NCBI RefSeq assembly: GCF_001025195.1
Contig: NZ_AP012325.1
Location: forward strand, 1,984,001-2,048,000
Origin: Bifidobacterium catenulatum DSM 16992 = JCM 1194 = LMG 11043
GTDB lineage: Bacteria > Actinomycetota > Actinomycetes > Actinomycetales > Bifidobacteriaceae
Direction: 5' to 3'
Length of the DNA stretch: 64,000 nt
Shown: positions 22,356 to 31,151 of the stretch, one piece after another
Layout: the number at the start of each line of letters is the position of its first letter
Numbering within the stretch: the first letter of the stretch is position 1
Position numbers and translations under genes: made by a program
Notes under the pieces: model-generated
What the model saw: only the letters and a program-made list of their open reading frames with translations
What the model was told of the DNA's origin: nothing
The model's database searches: none

Positions 22356-23755
22356 CATACGGCTGCGTCGGGATCGTCGTCGGGGTTGTAGCCATCGTCA
22401 GGATCGTCATAGGTGTATTCGTCGTCGACCACACCGGAATCAGCTTCAGCGTTCAGGGCGTCCACATCCTTCGTGGTGAGCTTGTACTGCGGAAGCACCT
22501 TGTCCACATAGCTTTTCACAGCCTCGGCCATCGGCACATCATGACCAGCACTCTCAGCCAAGAACCAACGGTGGTCAAGCACCTCATGGAAGAACTGCGC
22601 CGGTTCGATCTGCGAACGATATTCGCGCGGAATCATGCGTACGGTCGGTTCGAACACTTCACGCATCCAATCGGTAGCAACAATCTCAAGATCCTCACCA
22701 TCACGCCATGTGGAAGCACGGTAGGCATCTAAATCGTTGAGAAGTCGACGAGCCTGATTCTCCTGCACATCAAGACCAGTCAAACGCAGCAGCTTACGAT
22801 TCGCATAACCGGCATCGACCACACGCGGACGCACCAGCACGCGCTTGCCATCCTCAGCGGTCTTCATTTCCAGCTCATCCACATCAAAACCAAGCTCATT
22901 CAGCTTGTTGACGCGCTTCTCAATCTTCCACATCTCATCCGGACCGAACTTGTCGGTATCAGTCAGCGCACTCCACAGCGAATGATAACGATCCACCAAA
23001 CGGTTACCGATCTCAATCTCATCAACATCGCTCGGCAGCAGCGAACCGGATGAAAGATCCATCAATTCGCCAATAATGTTCGTACGAGCCAAATCAACAT
23101 CGTATTCACGCTGGCCTTCCGTCAGATTAATCTGCAGATCACCGGTTTCCGCATCAACCAAAAATGCGGAGAACGCGTAGGCATCACGCAGGAACAACAC
23201 GTTCGACAGCGACACATCACCCCAATAGAAGCCGGCCAAATGCAAGCGCACTATCAGCACAGCCAGTGCGTCGATCAGTCGTTCCGCGGTATCTGGGCGC
23301 AGATTACGCGCGAACAGCGCACGATACGGCAGTGAGAACTTCAAATGCTTGGTAACAAGAATCGCTTCCAGCGGCTCGCCTTCACGGCTATGACGGCCCG
23401 TGACCACGGCGATCGGCTGCACGGTCGGCAGTTCCAGCTTCTGCAGGCGACGCAGCAGCTCGTATTCTCGTTCCGCCACATTACGCGTAATTTCCTTCAT
23501 GGCGTACACTTCGTCGCCCACGTGCACGAAACGCACCACGTGCCTGGAAATACCACGCGGAAGATTGGCCAGCAGGTCTTCCGGCCAAGTAGCCAGCGGC
23601 TTTTCCCACGGCAGGGTGAACATCTTCGGATTCGAGCTTGCGGCGGTGATTTTCAACGCCTGCGGCTCCGGAGATGGTGCGGCCGGATCTTCGGCCTTCA
23701 CGGAAGTTGCTTTCAGCACACGGGGATCCATCTGTGGCAATTCAAGAGATTCCAT
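22346..23755 (-). CDS. DUF4032 / lipopolysaccharide-kinase-like protein
   Basis: About 469 residues from ATG 23755 (MESLELPQMDPRVLKA). The central part has a kinase-like fold signature: VYAMKEITRNVAEREYELLRRL (Lys and Glu of the N-lobe), LHLAGFYWGDVSLSNVLF (HxD-type catalytic loop in the form WGDxSxxN) and FLVDAETGD (DFG-like). The C-terminal part contains a DUF4032 domain typical of actinobacteria. Substrate unknown. No good ribosome site is present; an upstream extension to 23893 has no support. Confidence 0.75.
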   Translation of the reverse strand: MESLELPQMDPRVLKATSVKAEDPAAPSPEPQALKITAASSNPKMFTLPWEKPLATWPEDLLANLPRGISRHVVRFVHVGDEVYAMKEITRNVAEREYELLRRLQKLELPTVQPIAVVTGRHSREGEPLEAILVTKHLKFSLPYRALFARNLRPDTAERLIDALAVLIVRLHLAGFYWGDVSLSNVLFLRDAYAFSAFLVDAETGDLQINLTEGQREYDVDLARTNIIGELMDLSSGSLLPSDVDEIEIGNRLVDRYHSLWSALTDTDKFGPDEMWKIEKRVNKLNELGFDVDELEMKTAEDGKRVLVRPRVVDAGYANRKLLRLTGLDVQENQARRLLNDLDAYRASTWRDGEDLEIVATDWMREVFEPTVRMIPREYRSQIEPAQFFHEVLDHRWFLAESAGHDVPMAEAVKSYVDKVLPQYKLTTKDVDALNAEADSGVVDDEYTYDDPDDGYNPDDDPDAAVWAH

Positions 23756-23950
23756 AAAACAACAATCTACCTGTTGACCTACCCGAAGAAGCAAGTATGG
23801 ACGAATCCGTTTCACCTGCCGATATTGCATCCATCGATATGCGATGATCACCATTGAAATTCCAATATCGCATTTCATTTGAGGTCTCACCATTGCAATC
23901 TCAATGATGAAATCTCACTACAGGAAAACAAATCTCACTATTGCAGATAC

Positions 23951-24055
23951 AACAAAAGAAGCCCCGCACCAACGCGGGGCTTCTCCAACGAGACGGTAAG
24001 AGAGGAAGAGTACGTCTCGTTTAATGGTTGACGGAAGTTCGCACTTCCGCCAAGT
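23951..24055 (-). ncRNA. candidate structured small RNA, copy A
   Basis: Read on the minus strand it has three hairpins. P1 is CGGAAGT / ACTTCCG (24032-24049), followed by the single-stranded block TCAACCATTAAACG. P2 is AACGAGACG / CGTCTCGTT (23987-24021) with a pyrimidine loop containing CTCTTCCTCTCTTA. P3 is a terminator, AGAAGCCCCGC / GCGGGGCTTCT, followed by TTTTGTTG. Copy B at 41196 keeps the linker and the loop while stem bases change on both sides. It lies about 70 bases past the msiK stop on the same strand, so it may be a 3'UTR-derived RNA as well as that gene's terminator. Confidence 0.6.
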
Positions 24056-24122
24056 TTTTATTCAGCCACCCGCCAGCCACTTCTCGAAAGCAGCAATCGA
24101 CGGTTGGTTACTCGGTATCAGC

Positions 24123-25250
24123 TCAGTTCAGACGCAGCTCGGTCGACGGAGCGAACAGGTGCATCTTGGACGGGTCGATCTTGATCTTGACGGTATCGCC
24201 GACCTTCGGGAGAGCACGCGGGTTCACGCGGATCGTGGTGAGCTTGTTCTGGTCGGACATCATGGTGGATGCCTCAGCAGCGGATCCATCGGTGATGATG
24301 TTGCCGTAGATGTAGCCGTCAGAGCCCAGATCCTCAACGTTCATGACCTTGAGGGAGAAGGCATTGGTGTCATCCGGGGCAGCCAGAGAAGCGTCTTCCG
24401 GACGGAAGCCGACAACGATCTGGTTGTTGTCTTCAGCGGTGAGCTTGTTGACAGCCTCGGCCGGCAGATCCACAGTGTCTTCGCCGATCTTTGCCTTGCC
24501 GTTGACCACCGGGTGGGTGTTGATGTTCATCGACGGAGAGCCGATGAAGCCAGCGACGAAGACGTTGGCCGGACGATCGTACAGCTCGGTCGGAGCGCCG
24601 ACCTGCTGCAGGACGCCGAGCTTGATGACGGCGATGCGGTCGCCCATGGTCAGAGCTTCGGTCTGATCGTGGGTCACGTACAGGGTGGTGACACCCAGCT
24701 GGCGCTGCAGAGCAGCAATCTGGGTACGGGTCTGCACGCGGAGCTTGGCATCGAGGTTGGACAGAGGCTCATCCATGAGGAAGACCTTCGGCTCACGGAC
24801 GATTGCACGGCCCATAGCCACGCGCTGACGCTGGCCACCGGACAGAGCCTTCGGCTTACGATCAAGGTACTCGGTCAGGTCGAGGATCTCAGCGGCCTTC
24901 TCGACGCGCTTGCGGATCTCTTCCTTCGGAGTGCCGGCGATCTTCAGGGCGAAGCCCATGTTGTCGGCCACGGTCATGTGCGGATACAGAGCGTAGTTCT
25001 GGAACACCATTGCGATGTCGCGGTCCTTCGGCTGCATCGTGGTGACGTCCTTACCACCGATGAGGATGCGGCCCTTGTTGACCTCTTCAAGGCCAGCGAG
25101 CATTCGCAGAGTAGTGGACTTGCCGCAGCCAGACGGGCCAACCAGCACCAGGAACTCGCCGTCCTTGATGTCCATATTCAAATCATCCACCGACGGCTTA
25201 TCGTTGCCCGGGTAGATACGAGTAACATGGTCGAATACGACTTCTGCCAT
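24123..25250 (-). CDS. ABC transporter ATPase for sugar uptake (MsmK/MsiK/UgpC type)
   Basis: 375 residues. Walker [10 protein letters not shown] is near 38, signature [14 protein letters not shown] near 133, Walker [12 protein letters not shown] near 153 and the H-loop VTHDQTEA near 190. A C-terminal TOBE/MalK-like regulatory domain fills about 240-375. No permease or binding protein is adjacent. In actinobacteria such a lone ATPase (MsiK) energises several carbohydrate ABC importers. GAAAGGATG precedes the start, and a strong promoter lies at 25414. Confidence 0.9.
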   Translation of the reverse strand: MAEVVFDHVTRIYPGNDKPSVDDLNMDIKDGEFLVLVGPSGCGKSTTLRMLAGLEEVNKGRILIGGKDVTTMQPKDRDIAMVFQNYALYPHMTVADNMGFALKIAGTPKEEIRKRVEKAAEILDLTEYLDRKPKALSGGQRQRVAMGRAIVREPKVFLMDEPLSNLDAKLRVQTRTQIAALQRQLGVTTLYVTHDQTEALTMGDRIAVIKLGVLQQVGAPTELYDRPANVFVAGFIGSPSMNINTHPVVNGKAKIGEDTVDLPAEAVNKLTAEDNNQIVVGFRPEDASLAAPDDTNAFSLKVMNVEDLGSDGYIYGNIITDGSAAEASTMMSDQNKLTTIRVNPRALPKVGDTVKIKIDPSKMHLFAPSTELRLN

Positions 25251-25413
25251 GATTTGTCATCCTTTCAGAGGCAGGTACGTGCCTCACGATCCGTTGTAAA
25301 GGGATTTCTTTCGGTGCCTCGCCTTGCGGCTTACAACTTCGACAAAGCCACAATTCAAAGCGTTAATTTATTTCTTTGGTTTAGCGAAGGTTCTCTTCGT
25401 CGAGCCACGTTCC

Positions 25414-25441
25414 ATGATACATACAACGCTAAAACTGTCAA
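25414..25441 (-). promoter_or_regulatory. promoter of the sugar ABC ATPase gene
   Basis: Minus strand: TTGACA (25436-25441), 16-base spacer, TATCAT (25414-25419). It faces the ATPase start about 165 bases away. The long leader (25251-25410) contains no uORF that I trust. Confidence 0.6.
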
Positions 25442-25568
25442 TGCGTGTCGCGAGTCGCGCTGTTTGCCTCCGCTGGCAAAAGAGGATTAACGGCGTAGTA
25501 AATACACGCATTTATCGCCATCATGCAAGACAATGGTGCGGAGCGAAAGACAGAACGGGGAGGTTGCA

Positions 25569-26285
25569 ATGCGCAATATTCGAATCGGCGTGGTCGAGGA
25601 CGATCCCGCAAGCTGCCAACTGGTACTTGACTATCTCAACCGATATCAACAGGAAAATGGCGAGCAATTTACCGTTTCCGTATTCGACGACGGCGCACGA
25701 ATCGTAGAAAAATATACCCCCGTTTATGATATCTTACTGCTCGACATCGAGATGAGCGAAATGGACGGCATGGCCGCCGCGAGACGCATCCGCGAGCGCG
25801 ACGACAAAGTCGTGATCGTGTTCATCACCGCTGCCCCGCAATATGCAATCAGCGGGTATGAGGTGCGTGCGTTGTCGTACTTGCTTAAACCTCTACCGTG
25901 GTTCGCGTTTTCGCAGGAGCTCAAGAAATCGATCGACATGGTGCGACGCAATGGCGACGATTCCATGCTCATCGAAACCGGCAACGGACAGATGCGCCTG
26001 AATCTTGCCGACATTCTGTATCTTGAATCGATTCGGCACACCATCGTCATCCACACGCTGGAAGGCAAACTGTCGATCAACGGAACGCTCAAAGACATGG
26101 AAGCCAAGCTTGCCGACCATCATTTCTTCCGCTCGAATTCCTGCTATCTGGTGAATCTCAAGCATGTGACGGGCGTTGCCGACCAGGATTGCATAATGTC
26201 GAACGGTGAGCAGCTGCGCGTGAGCCGCCCACGCAAGAAGGCGTTCATGGCCGCACTTACCGATTATATGGGAGGTGGCAGGTGA
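25569..26285 (+). CDS. LytTR-family response regulator
   Basis: 238 residues. A receiver domain (about 1-120) carries the acidic pair VEDD near the N-terminus, the phospho-acceptor Asp in LLLDIEM near 58 and Lys in YLLKPL near 105. A LytTR DNA-binding domain (about 135-236) contains DILYLES and FFRSNSCYLVNLKHV. ATG 25569 has GGGGAGG upstream. The next gene overlaps its stop, so kinase and regulator are translationally coupled. AgrA/ComE-like regulators of this class often control peptide or adhesion genes. Confidence 0.88.
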   Translation: MRNIRIGVVEDDPASCQLVLDYLNRYQQENGEQFTVSVFDDGARIVEKYTPVYDILLLDIEMSEMDGMAAARRIRERDDKVVIVFITAAPQYAISGYEVRALSYLLKPLPWFAFSQELKKSIDMVRRNGDDSMLIETGNGQMRLNLADILYLESIRHTIVIHTLEGKLSINGTLKDMEAKLADHHFFRSNSCYLVNLKHVTGVADQDCIMSNGEQLRVSRPRKKAFMAALTDYMGGGR

Positions 26286-27076
26286 TCGGCGCAGCATTGC
26301 CGAATATGTTGGCCGGATTGACTGCAGGATTGGCGAACATACTCCCTACAACACCTTCGGCCACGATAACCGTGCTTTCGGCGCCGTCGATGACGCCGAT
26401 TACCAACGCCCTGCCCGACATTCCTCGCTCATATACAGCGATCTGCGAATGGGCTGCCTGCATGGTGTATATCGCAGTGCTGTATCGGCGCGTTCCACTC
26501 CAGCGGTCGATCATCGTCAGCGCGGCCGGACTGCTGCTGCTGACTGCAGTGCAGTATTTTGACGGCAGTATGCCGATCTGGTTCTGGATTATCGGCATGC
26601 TGCTCGCATTCGCCTGCATGTATGCGACGATTCTGCTTGACGTTATTCTGACCGCGAAAGAACGCGCCTGCGCCGATCGCGGAATCACGTTCACCGCGGT
26701 CGCGGACGGATCGCTGTTAAGCGGCATGTCGTCGATGGATATCGCGTCGCTGTTCGGCAACGCGCTCGACAATGCGATCGAAGCGACGTCGAAACTGCCG
26801 AAACACGAACAGCGACTAATCAAACTTGCGTTATACGAGCAAAATCACTTTATTGTCATCCGTGTGGAAAATTATTACGATTCCCGGCTGAAGAAAGATG
26901 CGGAAGGCAATTTGCGCACCACCAAGCGCGACGACCAGCACCGGCACGGTTTCGGCGTGAAGTCAATTCGTCATATCGCGCAACAGTATGGCGGCGAAGT
27001 GACGATTCGCACCGAAGACCACTGGTTTGTGCTGACCGCGCTCATTCCGAAGAAAACCGGTCTTATGGCCATATGA
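26282..27076 (+). CDS. AgrC-like sensor kinase with deleted phospho-acceptor region
   Basis: A GTG start overlaps the regulator's TGA by three bases, with GGGAGG upstream. The 264 residues contain only about two or three hydrophobic helices (about 60-125), then VILTAKERACADRGITF and a GHKL ATPase domain with N-box SLFGNALDNAIEAT near 157 and HGFGVKSI near 221. Proteins of this family normally have five to seven helices and a dimerisation segment with the phospho-accepting His (about 430 residues). Both appear to be missing: the membrane part joins directly to the sequence just before the ATPase domain. It may be inactive or work as an ATPase/phosphatase only. Confidence 0.75.
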   Translation: MIGAALPNMLAGLTAGLANILPTTPSATITVLSAPSMTPITNALPDIPRSYTAICEWAACMVYIAVLYRRVPLQRSIIVSAAGLLLLTAVQYFDGSMPIWFWIIGMLLAFACMYATILLDVILTAKERACADRGITFTAVADGSLLSGMSSMDIASLFGNALDNAIEATSKLPKHEQRLIKLALYEQNHFIVIRVENYYDSRLKKDAEGNLRTTKRDDQHRHGFGVKSIRHIAQQYGGEVTIRTEDHWFVLTALIPKKTGLMAI

Positions 27077-27180
27077 AAAACCGCGCCTGAGTCATCTTCA
27101 TTATCGGGCGCTCAACACCGGCCACCTGTACGCCAACCCCCTAGTCTACCGTCTAATGCACCCTTACATGCGCATTCTTC

Positions 27181-28587
27181 TTAATTAGCCTCTTTTTTCG
27201 CACTTTTCGATAGATGAACAGCAGCAAGCGGTCCACCCAAACGGCTTGCGACGAACGCACTGACCGCAACCGCGAAGCCAATGGGCACAAACAGATTAAT
27301 CGGAGCATCCGCAAGTTCCATCACCAAACAAATCGCCATAAGCGGAGCCTGCTGGGACGCAGCCAACAACGCGCACGCACCCAGCAGAGCATACATGCCA
27401 ATCGAATTCGTGTGGAACACCTGCATCCACAGAACACCAAGCAACGCACCCCCCGAAGCGCCGAGCGCAATACCCGGCTGCAACACACCTCCGGAAGCGC
27501 CGGAACGGATCGTCAACAGCGTGACAATCGCCTTCGCAAGGAATGAAACCAACAAAATCGGCAGCACAGCCAAATCAACGTCGGACGAGAAACTCAACTG
27601 CGCGGTGGCGCGACCATTGCCCATAACCTGCGGCACCCAAATCGCCACCACACCGGTCAGCAAGCCCGCGAGCGGCAGCATCCACAGAATGCCAACGCCC
27701 GACGGCTTGGATTTCTCAGCCCACTGCGAGCCGCGACGGAACAGCGCGCCGGCAGCGCCGAAAATCATGCCGGCAACCAGCGCGAACGCCATGTAATCGG
27801 AGGTAAACAAACCGTCGGTTTCACCGATCAAATAGAACGTATGCGTGCCCTTGACCAGCGACGCCACCCACGAAGCCAGCGCGGAACAGGCGAATGCGAG
27901 CGTCACCGTTTCGAGAGTTATATCGGCGAGCAGAATCTCGACCGCGAAAAACGTACCCGCAAGCGGCGCGTTATACACACCCGCAAGGCCAGCCGCAGCC
28001 GTGATTGCCACCAGCATACGGGTGTCTTTCGCATCAAGATGCACCCAACGCGCGAACCGTTGGCCGAACATCGCACCCAACTCGCGCGGTGCCACTTCTC
28101 GACCGATCGACATGCCCGTACCGACAATGAAAATCTGCAGCAGCACATGCACGACGGTCTGCCAAATCGGCATAATATCGCCATTTACCGCCTTTTTAAC
28201 GGACGGTACTTTCGTACTGCGCGTACGCAACAGCCACCAAATCACGGCCGCGATGGCCGCACCCGCGGTCACGGAAATCAGTCGACGAATCACAGGAACG
28301 TTGAACGGGCCGGATTCCTGCGAATTCTCAACATAGCCGAGCGTAAGATGCTCGACGCCGTACAGCATCAACGTCAGCAGACCGGCGGCCGCACCAATGG
28401 CCACTCCCACAATCACCACCGCCGCAATCAGCGCCGGAATTCTGCCGATCTTTGGCTGCGTTCCTTGAGAATTCTGCAACTCCTGCGATTCCCGTGTTTT
28501 TTGCGATTCCCGCGATTCCCGCGCTCCTTGCACACCGTCTCCTTCGTTCAATCCACCCCCAATTGTCCCACCTGCCGCAGCGTTCAT
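27181..28587 (-). CDS. ClC-family chloride channel/antiporter
   Basis: 468 residues with a charged N-terminal tail containing tandem RES/QE repeats (about 20-45), then 10-12 hydrophobic helices. Family signatures visible are GMSIGREVAPRELGAMFG (gating Glu retained, but VAP replaces the usual GP) and GASGGVLQPGIALGASGG. There is no CBS domain. It may exchange chloride or another anion for protons. It is convergent with the kinase gene. The gene debris upstream (28591-29305) is on the same strand. Confidence 0.85.
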   Translation of the reverse strand: MNAAAGGTIGGGLNEGDGVQGARESRESQKTRESQELQNSQGTQPKIGRIPALIAAVVIVGVAIGAAAGLLTLMLYGVEHLTLGYVENSQESGPFNVPVIRRLISVTAGAAIAAVIWWLLRTRSTKVPSVKKAVNGDIMPIWQTVVHVLLQIFIVGTGMSIGREVAPRELGAMFGQRFARWVHLDAKDTRMLVAITAAAGLAGVYNAPLAGTFFAVEILLADITLETVTLAFACSALASWVASLVKGTHTFYLIGETDGLFTSDYMAFALVAGMIFGAAGALFRRGSQWAEKSKPSGVGILWMLPLAGLLTGVVAIWVPQVMGNGRATAQLSFSSDVDLAVLPILLVSFLAKAIVTLLTIRSGASGGVLQPGIALGASGGALLGVLWMQVFHTNSIGMYALLGACALLAASQQAPLMAICLVMELADAPINLFVPIGFAVAVSAFVASRLGGPLAAVHLSKSAKKEAN

Positions 28588-28590
28588 TTG

Positions 28591-28938
28591 TTACGCCCCG
28601 AGCGTGGCGATCGGCAGCACCAGAATGCCGTCATCACGACGGTATGCAATATCACCACGCCCGACAATAAACGTCATGAATTCAGGCTCACGAACTTGAG
28701 ATAGAGGATTTCCGCACACTTTTTCTTTGAAAGCATGTAGTTTGTCCACATTTTTCTCCGTGACTTTCAAGTCGCTCAGCTTAATCTCCACCGCAGCCCA
28801 GCGACCATCCACCAATTCAAGAATCACATCAACTTCAAGACCTTTTTCATCCCGATAATATGCGATTCGATTCGCACCACCCATCGATTCGAGATATACG
28901 CGCAAATCACGAATCACCAATGTTTCAAACAAATCTCA
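28591..28938 (-). pseudogene. C-terminal fragment of a DUF4143 ATPase
   Basis: Residues such as LFETLVIRDLRVYLESMGG, AYYRDEKGLEVDVILEL and WAAVEIKLSD match the C-terminal nuclease-like part of AAA/DUF4143 proteins. The AAA domain (about 300 residues) is absent, and an in-frame TGA lies immediately before the conserved part. The fragment ends three bases before the ClC gene. Confidence 0.75.
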
Positions 28939-28969
28939 TACTGAATCAAAGACAATAATGATGACGCTC

Positions 28970-29305
28970 TCAGCTCATCCAGCACAACTCATTGCACATC
29001 ATTTGATAGGGATTGCTGCGAGAGCTGCACTTTAGGTCATCGACTTTTAATCCCAAACGTCTGATATAAAGCGCCTGTCGACGGATAATCAAATCACGCA
29101 TATCATTTCCACCGGTTCCAGGGTTACCTTCATTCGTGCGACTGGAAGTAACCTCAGAATCGGGGAGATTCACCATTTTCAGCACTCGAAACGCATTCAC
29201 GCTTGAACCACTCTGCATATCGGATACGTGAACCAGTAATACTTGACTGCAGACAGCGAAGCCAGATATTGTGCTTGTTCCGGAGAGAATCGTTCGTCGC
29301 TCATG
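28970..29305 (-). pseudogene. degenerate remnant of an unidentified gene
   Basis: Two frames carry protein-like sequence: MSDERFSPEQAQYLASLSAV from 29305, and a later frame with SSVNAFRVLKMVNLPDSEV and MRDLIIRRQALYIRRLGLKV (28970-29218). They look like one former gene broken by a frameshift and internal loss. I could not identify the family; a HTH-type hypothetical protein is a guess. It lies between the pilus operon end and the DUF4143 fragment. Confidence 0.4.
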
Positions 29306-29315
29306 CTTACTTTTT

Positions 29316-30104
29316 TCACTTCATCGTGCAATCATCTGTATGGGATTTGCCGGCCGAATTGACGTCCCGTATGCGGCGCCTCATGCGCAATCTGAACAAA
29401 ATGAACGCAACAAGTAACATGAGCCCCGCTGCCGCAGCAATGCTGCCTACGGCGGCACCCGTATGACCGATAAGGCCAGGATTGCCAGGCTCCTCGCTCG
29501 GGTTATTTTCGGGCGGGACAACAGGAGTTTCAGTGCTAAATTTCGGCTCTACTGTGATGTTGAGATCAGCGGATGTGTCTCCACTGCCAGGAATCGAGAT
29601 GAGGAACGGATCACAGTCGTATGCTTTGTTGGCTTTCGCCGAGCTCGTGCGGGAGACCAGATATAGGCCGAGCGGCAGATTCTGGAAAGTGAGCTGACCA
29701 GCTACGTTAGTGGTGCCGGAATGCTGGTACAGCTTGTTTTTCGCCGCGTGCGTAGCGAGCTTCTTGGCAGCATCGTGATATTCACTTGATGTCAGGCGTT
29801 CCCAATCGGCAGTGAGCCCGGAAAAATCGCCGACGGTTTTATATGAGGAGACGCTACCATCATTGTTCGTTGTGACGGTGGCGACGCGCACGATGGAATA
29901 GGTATCGCCGACAAGCAATTTAGGCGAAGCCGTGTCTCGGTCCCATACGGCATTGATGGTGAGAGCGCCGAAAGAATTAGCTTGCGCATACGGCACCATA
30001 GAGCCGAAGGCTGCAAGAACAGTGAGGACGATAGTAACGGCGGCGGCAATCATGTCAGCAATGCGCGCCGCACCATATTCGCTTCCGCTATGCAGGTCTA
30101 ACAT
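29316..30104 (-). CDS. pilin-like surface protein, last gene of the pilus operon
   Basis: 262 residues from ATG 30104, with AAAGGA upstream. The frame is open to 30290, but that part lies inside the sortase gene. A membrane-spanning signal segment (IAAAVTIVLTVLAAFGSMVPYAQA) is followed by a Cna_B-like domain (SFGALTINAVWDRD..., LPLGLYLVSRT), a Pro/Glu-rich linker, a C-terminal hydrophobic helix and a basic tail. Where LPxTG is expected there is LIGHTG, so the sorting signal is not canonical. It overlaps the sortase gene by 17 bases. It may be a minor or basal pilin, or a membrane-anchored accessory. Confidence 0.75.
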   Translation of the reverse strand: MLDLHSGSEYGAARIADMIAAAVTIVLTVLAAFGSMVPYAQANSFGALTINAVWDRDTASPKLLVGDTYSIVRVATVTTNNDGSVSSYKTVGDFSGLTADWERLTSSEYHDAAKKLATHAAKNKLYQHSGTTNVAGQLTFQNLPLGLYLVSRTSSAKANKAYDCDPFLISIPGSGDTSADLNITVEPKFSTETPVVPPENNPSEEPGNPGLIGHTGAAVGSIAAAAGLMLLVAFILFRLRMRRRIRDVNSAGKSHTDDCTMK

Positions 30105-31071
30105 GTCTGCCCGGTCCTTTCCGCCGTGATGAATGTGATTGGTTATTTGTACTGTCTGGCTGAGGAGGCAAGTCACCGTCCGGCTCGATATCCGCAGAGT
30201 CAGAATCACCAGATGCGACCTTGGCGCTCCCACTCTGCCGGCGTCGCCGCTCATGACGCTGCCATAAATGCCATGCGATGAGCAAGGCAATCAGTGCAAG
30301 AGACGGCAACAAGTACTGCAGCGGAACGTCCACGTGGAACGTGGATTTGGCGTCATCCTGCTGCTGCGGCGCGTATGGGATGCGATGGCCGCGCACCAGC
30401 AGCCGATGCGTATTGACCGCATACGGCGTACAAGTGATGAGCGTGACCAAATCCTTGCCGGGCTCAATTGCCAGTTGTTTGGTATTGGTCGGCAGAACGG
30501 TAGTGATCTTATCGACCTGATACGCATACGTGTCTTTAAGTATTGTGATGTAGAACTTGTCGCCTTTTTTCATAAGGTTCAAGTCCGTGAACAGTTTTGC
30601 CGTGGGCAAGCCCCGGTGGCCAGACAGCGCCGCATGCGTGGACGCGCCACCAACTGGCAGTGAGGTCTGTTTGAGATGTCCGATGCCGGATTGCAACACT
30701 TTCTCGGAAGTGCCGTGATAAATCGGCAAGGTCTCCTCGAGCTTAGGCACAGTGATGTATCCCATCATGCCGTCACCGTCAATATTGAGCAGACTGTTGT
30801 ATTCCTCGTCCGTGGATGCGGAATTGACGGCACTGGCAAGAGCGTCGGTCTCTCCTGCATCGTTCTGGGCGAGCTTTTCGTTATAGGCGTGCGCAGCATC
30901 CAGCACCTTCTGGTACTGTTCCTGGCTCAATGCTTCAACGCTGGCGTCGTAGTTATTTACGGCGCGGCTGGCGTTGCGCATAATGAGGAAGTTGCTGATC
31001 GTCGGATAGAACAGAATGAGCATTCCACCGAGAATGACTAGTAAGGGTAGGATGTTGCGCAGTCGTTTCAT
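30088..31071 (-). CDS. srtC: class C sortase (pilus polymerase)
   Basis: A membrane transpeptidase that links pilin monomers, 327 residues. It has an N-terminal helix (ILPLLVILGGMLILFYP), a sortase core with catalytic His in SGHRG near 150, Cys in TLITCTPY near 213 and Arg in HRLLVRGHR, then a C-terminal membrane helix near 265-285, as in class C. The DP-type lid motif is not obvious. It follows the major pilin by 80 bases in the same operon. Confidence 0.92.
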   Translation of the reverse strand: MKRLRNILPLLVILGGMLILFYPTISNFLIMRNASRAVNNYDASVEALSQEQYQKVLDAAHAYNEKLAQNDAGETDALASAVNSASTDEEYNSLLNIDGDGMMGYITVPKLEETLPIYHGTSEKVLQSGIGHLKQTSLPVGGASTHAALSGHRGLPTAKLFTDLNLMKKGDKFYITILKDTYAYQVDKITTVLPTNTKQLAIEPGKDLVTLITCTPYAVNTHRLLVRGHRIPYAPQQQDDAKSTFHVDVPLQYLLPSLALIALLIAWHLWQRHERRRRQSGSAKVASGDSDSADIEPDGDLPPQPDSTNNQSHSSRRKGPGRHVRPA

Positions 31072-31151
31072 CGAGCGTTCTTTTCGCGAGGAAACCGTGT
31101 TGTGGGCGTAGCGGGTGTGTGCCCTTCACGCCCAAAACACGGCCATGCTCG

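Noticed and set aside
24024..25490. Plus-strand open frame of 488 codons
   Set aside because: It is antisense to the sugar ABC ATPase with complete Walker motifs.
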